DNA from: Flammeovirga sp. SJP92
GTDB lineage: Bacteria > Bacteroidota > Bacteroidia > Cytophagales > Flammeovirgaceae
NCBI RefSeq assembly: GCF_001583495.1
Contig: NZ_LQAQ01000099.1
Span: 211,401 to 275,400, forward strand
Direction of reading: 5' to 3'
Length of the DNA stretch: 64,000 bases
Positions within the stretch are counted from its first letter, which is position 1; the number at the start of each line of letters is the position of its first letter. Below are positions 17,608 through 25,041 of the stretch, piece by piece. Both the position numbers and the translations under genes were made by a program. The notes beneath the pieces are model-generated. The model made no database searches and was not told the DNA's origin. It saw only the letters and a program-made list of their open reading frames with translations.

Positions 17608-19155
17608 TTAAAGTTTAAATCTTAACGCTGCCGCAGCTATTGAAATTGTACTTGAGTTGCCAGAAAGTGAGAAGTAAGAAAGAACATCATGAGTTGATAC
17701 TCCTAATTCATAAAAACCTTTTCTTGAAGTATAAGTCACACCAATAGGAAATTTAAACACATCATTATTACCTCCAAAGTTGAAACCAGTTGAGAATGAT
17801 AAAAGTTTGAAGGGTTTGAAATCACCGCCAATAGCATAGAGAGGTTCTTGTAAGTTGCCTGGAGCATCATTTTGAGGTATGATAACGTCAACACCTAAAT
17901 GAACTAATCTGAAGAACTCATAACTAGCACCTAATCGGATAGTCGTAGGTAACTCGATTCTTTGACTTTCGTCTAATATTTGCCAATCTAATGGGTTGTT
18001 ACTACCTGCAAGTTGTACTGTACCTTCATTCTGAACAAAGATGTTATAATTATCAACTCCTTGACCACGAACTGCTCCTAACGTTACATCATCTACAGAA
18101 TAGATTTGACCTGTCCAGTTCATTTCTCCATAATTATTAAGAGCAAGGCCAAGTTTAAGATTTCTTTTGATAACAAAGGTGATACCTGCGTCTAGACCGA
18201 AGCCACTGCCAGCCGGTTTTGGATTAACAAGTTTTTGAGCCATAGGTCTATCATCAAACGTAGGATCATTTAAACCATCTACCAATACATCAATGGGATT
18301 CACAAATGAAGAGGAGAAAATGGGGCTTTGAAATTCTCCATTTTGATTGACATCAAAATCCATAATTAGTAAACCTTGCAAATACCTGACTCCAACACCT
18401 CCATAAATGGATAAATCATAGGTTTCTAATAGTTGAACTCCGTAAGAGATGTTGAATTCACGAATCCAAGTAGATTTCATTTTAGTACCATCCAATAATG
18501 ATGAAAAAGGTTGAGCATCATCCATATTTTCAAAAGTACCACTAACCACTTGATTCAATTGATCATCAGTTAAATTACCAGTGCCATTATGTCTTGGGTT
18601 ATCAATAATGTCTCCATTTGCCATTACTAGTTTTGGGAAATAGCTAGTAGCGGCACCCATGAACATTAATTCTGAAGTAAAACTATTAGTTACTGTATAC
18701 GAACTCATTCGGTCCCTAATACTAAAAGCTAGACCACCCATTTTCTTAGGCATTGTCCAACTGAAACCAAAAAGCATCACGTTTGCATCAATTGTTGTGC
18801 TTTTATCCGTGAACTTACTGATAGCCTCTTCTCTTTGTGCCAGATCAAAACGCTCAGTTCTGAAATCTGTAATAGCACTGAGGAGCTCATTGGTATTGAT
18901 TGCTTCAGAACTGAATGCAACATTACCTTCCAGCAGACCGAAAGTAAACTTAGGGTCTCTGTAATTTTTTCTGATGGCAATATTGGCCGGGTTGATGCCA
19001 ATAGCTTGATAGTCGGATACGAAAGTTGTACCTACCCCACCACGGCCAGTCACTGAATAAACACTTCCTTCACTTTGAGCATAAAGATGATTCGAAAATA
19101 GCAATAATAAACTGAAAGCGAGTGAAAAAAATATATGTTTTGTATAAGTTTTCAT
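17608..19155 (-). CDS. outer-membrane beta-barrel protein, DUF5723-like
   Basis: 515 residues with a signal peptide (about 1-27, SNHLYAQ). The early segment GVGTTFVSDYQAIGINPANI resembles the N-terminal 'GINPAN' region shared by DUF5723 and FadL/PorV-type barrels, where it plugs the pore. Alternating-strand sequence continues to the end (SIAAAALRFKL). Location is expected to be the outer membrane. The following gene is the eleven-repeat protein, 94 bases downstream. Transport of hydrophobic compounds or a scaffold role is possible; nothing in the sequence decides. The DUF5723 label is from memory of the family pattern. Confidence 0.7.
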   Translation of the reverse strand: MKTYTKHIFFSLAFSLLLLFSNHLYAQSEGSVYSVTGRGGVGTTFVSDYQAIGINPANIAIRKNYRDPKFTFGLLEGNVAFSSEAINTNELLSAITDFRTERFDLAQREEAISKFTDKSTTIDANVMLFGFSWTMPKKMGGLAFSIRDRMSSYTVTNSFTSELMFMGAATSYFPKLVMANGDIIDNPRHNGTGNLTDDQLNQVVSGTFENMDDAQPFSSLLDGTKMKSTWIREFNISYGVQLLETYDLSIYGGVGVRYLQGLLIMDFDVNQNGEFQSPIFSSSFVNPIDVLVDGLNDPTFDDRPMAQKLVNPKPAGSGFGLDAGITFVIKRNLKLGLALNNYGEMNWTGQIYSVDDVTLGAVRGQGVDNYNIFVQNEGTVQLAGSNNPLDWQILDESQRIELPTTIRLGASYEFFRLVHLGVDVIIPQNDAPGNLQEPLYAIGGDFKPFKLLSFSTGFNFGGNNDVFKFPIGVTYTSRKGFYELGVSTHDVLSYFSLSGNSSTISIAAAALRFKL

Positions 19156-19421
19156 AAAAGTCTGAAGATAGTTTTTTGGCCTATTTGAATAGAAAGTACC
19201 AAGAACACTGCGAACATTAGTGTTAAGAAACGTAAATATAATTAATCGAGCAATAATTTTTAAAGAAATATGAAAATAAGTCTAGATTTCTTAACTTATA
19301 TTAGTTGCCTAATTTGGTGAAATTTTTGGTAATAAAGTTTTACTTTTGAGAGATAGAGTAAAATCAAAATATTACTGCTATTGCTATCTTCCCTTATCCG
19401 TACAAAAAAGAATCATATAAT

Positions 19422-21083
19422 ATGAATAAAAGAAAAAAGTTTGTTGTATTTATTGGCCTTAGTTTTCTAACGCTTTTTTTCTTTTCTTTTTCAAGTAACA
19501 AGGTTAGTAACCATTACTTTGAAATAGCAAAGAATATGAAAATATTCGCTCAGTTATATCAAGAGGTTAATACGTATTATGTGGATGATGTGAACCCATC
19601 TGAAATGATGACCACAGGTATTGAAGCAATGTTGGCTACTTTAGACCCCTATACGAACTATATTCCTGAAGATAAAATTGAAGATTACCGTACTATGACT
19701 ACTGGTGAATATGGTGGTCTTGGAGTAGTGGTAGGTAATAGAAAAGGGAATATCACAGTATTGCTTCCAAATGAAGGATACCCTGCTTATGAAGCCGGTT
19801 TGCAAATTGGCGATATCATAGAAAGAGTGGATGGAGAAGAAATGAAGGGTAAAGGAACGGAAGAAATTAGTAAATATCTAAAAGGACAGGCAGGAAGCGA
19901 AGTAGTGCTTACCATCAAAAGGTATGGAAAAGAGGAATCATTTGATGTTCCTGTGAAAAGAGAGAAAATTCAAATTAACAACGTTCCTTATTACGGAATG
20001 GTGACGGATAATATTGGGTTGATTCAGTTGACTGATTTTACAAGAAATGCAAGTCAGGAAGTTGGGGATGCTTTGACGGAGTTGAAAGATAGAGGTGCTT
20101 CTAAAGTGATTCTTGATTTAAGAGGAAACCCTGGAGGTTTACTAAACGAGGCTGTAAATATTGTCAACTTATTTGTACCGAAAGGTTCTGATGTTGTATA
20201 TACTAAAGGCCGAATTGAGGATTGGAATAAAACTTACAAAGCAATGAATGCTCCTTTAGATACTGATATTCCAATTGCTGTTTTGATTAATGGAGGAAGT
20301 GCTTCTGCTGCAGAAATTGTTTCAGGATCTATTCAAGATTATGACAGAGGTGTTTTATTAGGATCAAGGTCTTTCGGTAAAGGTTTGGTGCAAGCTACTC
20401 GCCCGTTGGATTACAATTCTAGATTGAAAGTAACGGTAGCAAAATATTATATTCCAAGTGGAAGATGTATTCAAGCTATTGATTACAGCCATAGAAATGA
20501 GGAAGGAGAAGCGACTGTGGTTGCAGATTCTTTAAGAGAGCAGTTTACAACTGCCAATGGTAGAGTAGTGCTTGATGGAGGAGGAGTTGCTCCAGATATT
20601 AAAGTTCAGCCTTTCAATTTTGCACAAATTTCGATCAGTTTGATCTTGAAAGGCTTGATCTTCGATTATGCTACAAAATACCATCATGAACATCAGTCTA
20701 TTGCCCCGGCTAGAGACTTCGAAATATCAGATGCAGAATTTGATGAGTTTATTGCTTGGTTGAAAGACAAAGATTATGGTTATCAAACCAAAGTAGAAGT
20801 TTCAGTTGAGGAACTGGAGGAAAGTGCTAAGGCTGATAAATACTATGATGATATTCAGGAGGAAATTGAGACATTGAAGAAAAAAATATATCATAATAAA
20901 GAATCTGATGTTATCAAATTCAAGTCAGAGATTAAAGATGTCTTGCAAGCTGAAATCTGTAAAAGATACTATTTGGAAGCAGGTGAGATTGAATCTACTT
21001 TCAATGCAGATGTTGATGTGATTGAAGCTGTGAAAGTACTGAACGATACAGAAAGATATCAGAAGATTTTGACATCTAACTAA
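19422..21083 (+). CDS. carboxy-terminal processing protease (S41 family)
   Basis: 553 residues. One uncleaved signal/anchor segment (about 7-24) puts the enzyme in the periplasm. A PDZ domain follows (about 95-165, GLGVVVGNRKGNITVLLPNE). The S41 catalytic dyad is intact: Ser295 in NGGSASAAE and Lys320 in SFGKGLVQ, 25 residues apart as is normal. The extended C-terminal part (about 410-553) is acidic and helical. These proteases trim the C-terminal ends of envelope proteins. It is followed by its own terminator and then by an mscS gene. Two to three S41 proteases per genome are usual in this phylum, so the specific gene name (ctpA or prc) is not assigned. Confidence 0.94.
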   Translation: MNKRKKFVVFIGLSFLTLFFFSFSSNKVSNHYFEIAKNMKIFAQLYQEVNTYYVDDVNPSEMMTTGIEAMLATLDPYTNYIPEDKIEDYRTMTTGEYGGLGVVVGNRKGNITVLLPNEGYPAYEAGLQIGDIIERVDGEEMKGKGTEEISKYLKGQAGSEVVLTIKRYGKEESFDVPVKREKIQINNVPYYGMVTDNIGLIQLTDFTRNASQEVGDALTELKDRGASKVILDLRGNPGGLLNEAVNIVNLFVPKGSDVVYTKGRIEDWNKTYKAMNAPLDTDIPIAVLINGGSASAAEIVSGSIQDYDRGVLLGSRSFGKGLVQATRPLDYNSRLKVTVAKYYIPSGRCIQAIDYSHRNEEGEATVVADSLREQFTTANGRVVLDGGGVAPDIKVQPFNFAQISISLILKGLIFDYATKYHHEHQSIAPARDFEISDAEFDEFIAWLKDKDYGYQTKVEVSVEELEESAKADKYYDDIQEEIETLKKKIYHNKESDVIKFKSEIKDVLQAEICKRYYLEAGEIESTFNADVDVIEAVKVLNDTERYQKILTSN

Positions 21084-21106
21084 AAGAAATATCTATAATA
21101 TGAAGA

Positions 21107-21137
21107 AAAGGTTATCAGAAACGATAGCCTTTTTTTG
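21107..21137 (+). terminator. intrinsic terminator of the S41 protease gene
   Basis: Stem AAAGGTTATC/GATAGCCTTT with one G-T pair, six-base loop and T7 run, 24 bases after the stop codon. Confidence 0.8.
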
Positions 21138-21253
21138 TTGCAAAATTTTTTAAAAATTTTAGATCCCTGCTTATATTAGAACTCAAGCAAACTACTTTTC
21201 AGTTTCTTAATTCTATTTTTCAAAGCTAGACTCTTCGGATAATTCAAACGATC

Positions 21254-22135
21254 ATGTTCGCAAATAATCATATCATAGACAGCATCCTTGAGATTTTTAA
21301 TTACTCCTTCGTTATAGGAGGGAAAACTTTCACACCGTTTTCGGTCTTTCAAGTACTCTTCCTTTTTGTTTGTGTTTTTTATTTTTCCAAAAAGGTAAGA
21401 GACCTACTTGTCAATAAAATTTTACTGAAATATCATGTCAGTGAATCTCTGAGCTATAACATTGGTAAATTAGTAAGATATGCTTCTACTATTGTTGGAA
21501 GTGCAATTATTATTCAAAGTACAGGTATTGATTTGAGTTCATTGCATGTCTTGATTGCATCATTAGGTGTTGGTATTGGTTTTGGTTTACAGACTATTGC
21601 AGATAACTTTCTGTCAGGTATTATTATTTTATTTGAACAGCCTATTAAAGTTGGTGATATGGTAGAGGTGGGTGATGTTAGGGGAAGAATAGTTGAAATT
21701 TCTTCAAGGTCTTCTACAATTAGAACAAATGATAATATTACAGTTATTGTACCCAATTCTCATTTTATCTCTAACAATGTGATCAACTGGAGTTATAATG
21801 AGAAAACGGTGAGACTGAGGATTCCTATTGGTGTGTCTTATAAAGAAGATCCTGAAAGAATAGAGAAAATAGCCGTGGAAGAGGCATTAAAAGTACATGG
21901 TGTTTTAAAACATCCTCAACCAGAGTTGATCTTTACAGAATGGGGAGACAGTTCTATCAATTTTACCTTAAATGTGTGGACAGTCCATTATTATTCTCAA
22001 CCGGATCTATTAAAAAGTAAAGTCTATTACGCCCTCTTTAAAAGATTTAATGCAGAGCAAATTGAGATTCCTTTCCCTCAAAGAGACTTAAACCTAAGAG
22101 ATGGATGGGAAAAGCTAGAATCGTCAAAAAGTTAG
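21254..22135 (+). CDS. small-conductance mechanosensitive channel (MscS family)
   Basis: 293 residues. Three membrane segments (about 25-45, 70-88 and 97-125), the third being the pore helix with small residues ASLGVGIGFGLQTIADNF. The cytoplasmic beta domain follows with FEQPIKVGDMVEVG, then VPNSHFISNNVINWSYNEK. These channels open on hypo-osmotic shock and release solutes. Length and domain order match a minimal MscS. It has its own start 110 bases after the protease terminator. Nothing odd was seen. Confidence 0.93.
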   Translation: MFANNHIIDSILEIFNYSFVIGGKTFTPFSVFQVLFLFVCVFYFSKKVRDLLVNKILLKYHVSESLSYNIGKLVRYASTIVGSAIIIQSTGIDLSSLHVLIASLGVGIGFGLQTIADNFLSGIIILFEQPIKVGDMVEVGDVRGRIVEISSRSSTIRTNDNITVIVPNSHFISNNVINWSYNEKTVRLRIPIGVSYKEDPERIEKIAVEEALKVHGVLKHPQPELIFTEWGDSSINFTLNVWTVHYYSQPDLLKSKVYYALFKRFNAEQIEIPFPQRDLNLRDGWEKLESSKS

Positions 22136-22251
22136 AGTTCATACTACTTTAGTGATAATTTGATATACTTCAATCATATTTTGATAGTCTTATAAAAATG
22201 TTGGTCGTTCAACAAAGTATAATTTTTCAAAAAAGACAAATCAATTCTAAT

Positions 22252-22755
22252 ATGAAAAAGTTACTTCTTTTTATCAATTTGATCGTATTATCATCTTTCA
22301 ATATCTATGCTCAGACAGCGTCCAATACTTCCATTGCTAAAAGCTTAGGTTTATTTGTTTTTCCATCTGATGGTCAAGATCAGGCTACTTTAGATGCGGA
22401 TGAAATGGCTTGTTACAAATGGGCTATTGAACAGACAGGTTATGACCCAATGAACCCTACAAAAATAGAAGCAAAACAAGCAGATACTTCGGCAGATGGT
22501 TCGATGGTTGTAGGTGCAGCAGGTGGTGCGGCTGCAGGAGCGGCAATCGGTGCTATTGCAGGCGATGCAGGAAAAGGTGCAGCGATAGGTTCTGTTGTAG
22601 GAGGTTTAAAAGGAAGAAGAGCAAAAGTGTATGGCGATGCAGCAGAACAAGCTCATCATAATGAGACGGCGGCTCAACAGGAAAAGGCGTTAAAGGATAA
22701 TTTCAATAAAGCATTTACGGCTTGTATGAGTGGTAAAGGTTATACAGTTCAATAA
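22252..22755 (+). CDS. glycine-zipper exported protein
   Basis: 167 residues from the ATG at 22252, chosen because it opens a signal peptide (MKKLLLFINLIVLSSFNIYAQ); the frame extends 18 codons upstream to 22198 but that addition is not signal-like. The middle (about 85-125) is a glycine zipper: VVGAAGGAAAGAAIGAIAGD and KGAAIGSVVGGLKG, a membrane-inserting repeat of the YMGG/Gly-zipper type. Before it lie a DEMACYKWAIEQTGYDP segment and after it a Cys-containing MSGKGYTV end. Similar proteins occur in many Gram-negatives as outer-membrane-associated small proteins of unknown role. A strong terminator follows. Confidence 0.8.
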   Translation: MKKLLLFINLIVLSSFNIYAQTASNTSIAKSLGLFVFPSDGQDQATLDADEMACYKWAIEQTGYDPMNPTKIEAKQADTSADGSMVVGAAGGAAAGAAIGAIAGDAGKGAAIGSVVGGLKGRRAKVYGDAAEQAHHNETAAQQEKALKDNFNKAFTACMSGKGYTVQ

Positions 22756-22778
22756 AGCTGTGTACTAATAAAAAGGGG

Positions 22779-22829
22779 AGCATGTTTGCAACTTCATTCA
22801 ACAGGGAAGTTACAAACATGCTTTTTTTA
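22779..22829 (+). terminator. intrinsic terminator between convergent genes
   Basis: A 17-bp stem AGCATGTTTGCAACTTC/GAAGTTACAAACATGCT (two internal mismatches) with a 10-base loop and T7. It ends the glycine-zipper gene and touches the 3' end of the convergent spondin gene. Confidence 0.85.
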
Positions 22830-23510
22830 TATTTTTTGAAATCTGAAAGTGGCAACTGCTGGTGTTATTTCAGTTCCATTACCCAAAGGAGCTTTAGTGA
22901 TTTTGAAGATATTTACAGCTGGTGTAGTGGGAGCATTAGGAGAGGTGAAAGTTTCACCATCATCTGTTCCTGAATCATAATGTGTTGGATCTATTGTTAC
23001 ATCATCAATCCATTCATCGTTTTCATAAAGATTTAAATTTTCTACCGCGACAAACCAGTCTGGACTTGGAGCAATCATCGAAACTAAACTGACATAACTA
23101 TGATCACTGTTGACTGTAATCTCAAATTCAATTTTTGAAGTTCCAGAAGATAAACCACCCTCACTGATTAGTAAATCTGCTTCTCCTGAAGAAATAATAT
23201 CTAAAATTTCTGTAGTAAGAGGAGCTTTGCTTCCAGTTTCCGCCATCACTTTAATTCCATTGGTGGCTAATGTATTTTCTTTAAATAAGGTTGTATCTGT
23301 ATTGTGGGCCATTCCAATTACCCCTGAAAAATGTGAATTGCTGGGGTAGTCTGTTGGATGCGAACTCGCTGACCATGTTCCTTGGTAAGTTACTTTATAA
23401 GTTGCAGTAACAGGATCATCGTCTTCAGGTGGTTGAACATTATCATCATCATTTGAACAGCTTAGTAAAATACCGATGAGTAATAGAGATAGAATTTGTA
23501 GGTTTTTCAT
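22827..23510 (-). CDS. spondin-domain lipoprotein
   Basis: 227 residues from the ATG at 23510, where a lipoprotein signal begins (MKNLQILSLLLIGILLSCSN, lipidated Cys18); a longer frame to 23582 is less likely. After an acidic linker (DDDNVQPPEDDD) the whole mature part looks like the N-terminal domain of F-spondin: TYKVTYQGTWSASSHPTDYP, then FSGVIGMAHN, the family hallmark SMIAPSPDWFVAVENLNLYE, then a DxGTDDGETFTSPN segment. Spondin_N domains in marine bacteria are presumed adhesive or surface-exposed; function is not established. It is a monocistronic unit convergent with the glycine-zipper gene. Confidence 0.85.
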   Translation of the reverse strand: MKNLQILSLLLIGILLSCSNDDDNVQPPEDDDPVTATYKVTYQGTWSASSHPTDYPSNSHFSGVIGMAHNTDTTLFKENTLATNGIKVMAETGSKAPLTTEILDIISSGEADLLISEGGLSSGTSKIEFEITVNSDHSYVSLVSMIAPSPDWFVAVENLNLYENDEWIDDVTIDPTHYDSGTDDGETFTSPNAPTTPAVNIFKITKAPLGNGTEITPAVATFRFQKI

Positions 23511-23708
23511 AATATAATTTTGTAGCAATTTAAATTTTGTAAGTCCCAAAATGAACACGAGGGAACTTTGGTACTTAAGCATAAAGATACTTTATTCCAA
23601 ACCAACGATATGTGAAGAGCATCACATTTTGAAAAAAACTTATATTAATCCTTTTTTTATTGACGATAAGTACAAATCTGAGACAAGCGACTTGGTTTTG
23701 TAGTTGTA

Positions 23709-24455
23709 TTAAGCGGCCTCCTCTTCTAATCGTTTTATATCAAAATTATTGAAGCCTTCATGGACCACAATTGTGATTTTATTTTGAGAAAGTAATTCTA
23801 ATACAGCAAGAAAGTTGAAGACAATAGCCACATTATTGAAATCTTCTTGAATTAGCTCCATAAATGAAAACTCCTTTCGTGTTTCAAGTCTTTTGACAAT
23901 AGTATCTTGACGTTCCTCTTGAGAATACGGATAAGGAACCACTTGATGTCGGGGAGCATTTTCTCTCGCCTCTGCTTTTCTTAATGCAGTTTGATAGAAT
24001 TTGAGTAGTTTGAAAAGGTCAATGTCTTGCAGTTCCTGTTCGACACCAATTTCTTCTTCTAATTGCTGTACTTCTGATTGAATATTTCCTCTTTTTTCAC
24101 GGTCAAGCATGTCTGCTTCCCATTCTTCAAGCGTATTAAGTACAGATTTGTATTTCATGTATTCCAAGAGGTGTTTGACAAGCTCATCTCTTGGATCAAT
24201 ATCATTTCCTTCTTCATCTTTTTCTACTCTAGGAAGAAGCATTTTGGCTTTAATTCTCATCAAAGTAGCCGCCACAACAATAAAATCACTTGCCAATTCG
24301 ATATTCAACCTTTCCATTTCTTCCATGTATTCCATAAAATCATTGGTAATACTGTAGATTGGAATATCATGAATGTCCAATTCATCTCTTTGAATAAAGA
24401 AAAGTAAAAGGTCAAAAGGACCTTCGAAAATAGGGAGATTGATTTCGAAACTCAT
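23709..24455 (-). CDS. scpA: segregation and condensation protein A
   Basis: 248 residues. ScpA is the kleisin subunit of the bacterial SMC condensin. The N-terminal helical domain is clear: FEGPFDLLLFFIQRDELDIHDIPI at about 10-33, then ASDFIVVAATLMRIKAKMLLP near 57-77. An acidic middle and the winged-helix C-terminus (FMELIQEDFNNVAIVFNFLAVLELLSQNKI) follow. It is the last gene of a minus-strand operon, seven bases after the phosphatase gene. scpB is not in the window. Confidence 0.93.
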   Translation of the reverse strand: MSFEINLPIFEGPFDLLLFFIQRDELDIHDIPIYSITNDFMEYMEEMERLNIELASDFIVVAATLMRIKAKMLLPRVEKDEEGNDIDPRDELVKHLLEYMKYKSVLNTLEEWEADMLDREKRGNIQSEVQQLEEEIGVEQELQDIDLFKLLKFYQTALRKAEARENAPRHQVVPYPYSQEERQDTIVKRLETRKEFSFMELIQEDFNNVAIVFNFLAVLELLSQNKITIVVHEGFNNFDIKRLEEEAA

Positions 24456-24462
24456 GAAAAAA

Positions 24463-25029
24463 TTATAAATGTAAGTGGATACGACCTGCTTCGTTTAATG
24501 AAAGCTTGATGACTTTCCCAAAGTTAAATTGAAGTCTGAAAATGTTTTTAAGTGGCATTTCTAAAAAATGAGCAAGGAAAATTCTCATCACAACACCATG
24601 TGCTACTAGGGCAATTTTCTCTCCTTCCTTATAGTTATTGATTTCATTCCAGAAAGAAATCAAACGTTGCTCTACAAGTTCCAGAGATTCACCATTGGGA
24701 GCTGCAACTGTATCAAACTCTTTCGACCATTGTGCTAATTCAGTTTTAATGTCCACAAACTTTTTCATTTCCCAATCACCATAGGAAATTTCCATAAGCC
24801 TTGGCTCACTTACTTTCATGTCGCACTTTAATGTCTCAGCCAGCACCTTACACCTTTTGAGAGGGCTATAATACACGGAATTGAATTGCACGTGCTCAAT
24901 TGTTTCTTTTATGGTTTCCACCTCCTTATCGAATGAGTCTACCACATCTAAGTCTGTTTGTCCGTAAAGTGTTGTGTTAGCATCAATATCAGGTGTAGTG
25001 TGTCTGATAAGATAAATTGTCATGCTCAT
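24463..25029 (-). CDS. histidine phosphatase family protein, CobC (alpha-ribazole phosphatase)-like
   Basis: 188 residues, cytoplasmic. The phosphohistidine motif is LIRHTTPDI (RHT in place of RHG, as in CobC proteins) at 7-15, followed by YGQTDLDV near 23-30. PNGESLELVEQR and ALVAHGVVMRI supply the other catalytic positions. CobC removes the phosphate of alpha-ribazole phosphate in cobalamin synthesis; other histidine phosphatases share this outline. No cobalamin gene is nearby, and the gene sits between uvrA (12 bases) and scpA (7 bases), so the substrate here is open. Confidence 0.82.
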   Translation of the reverse strand: MSMTIYLIRHTTPDIDANTTLYGQTDLDVVDSFDKEVETIKETIEHVQFNSVYYSPLKRCKVLAETLKCDMKVSEPRLMEISYGDWEMKKFVDIKTELAQWSKEFDTVAAPNGESLELVEQRLISFWNEINNYKEGEKIALVAHGVVMRIFLAHFLEMPLKNIFRLQFNFGKVIKLSLNEAGRIHLHL

Positions 25030-25041
25030 AGTTGTACTTTG

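Noticed and set aside
22198..22251. Longer start of the glycine-zipper gene
   Set aside because: The added residues are not signal-like and the ATG at 22252 opens a normal signal peptide.
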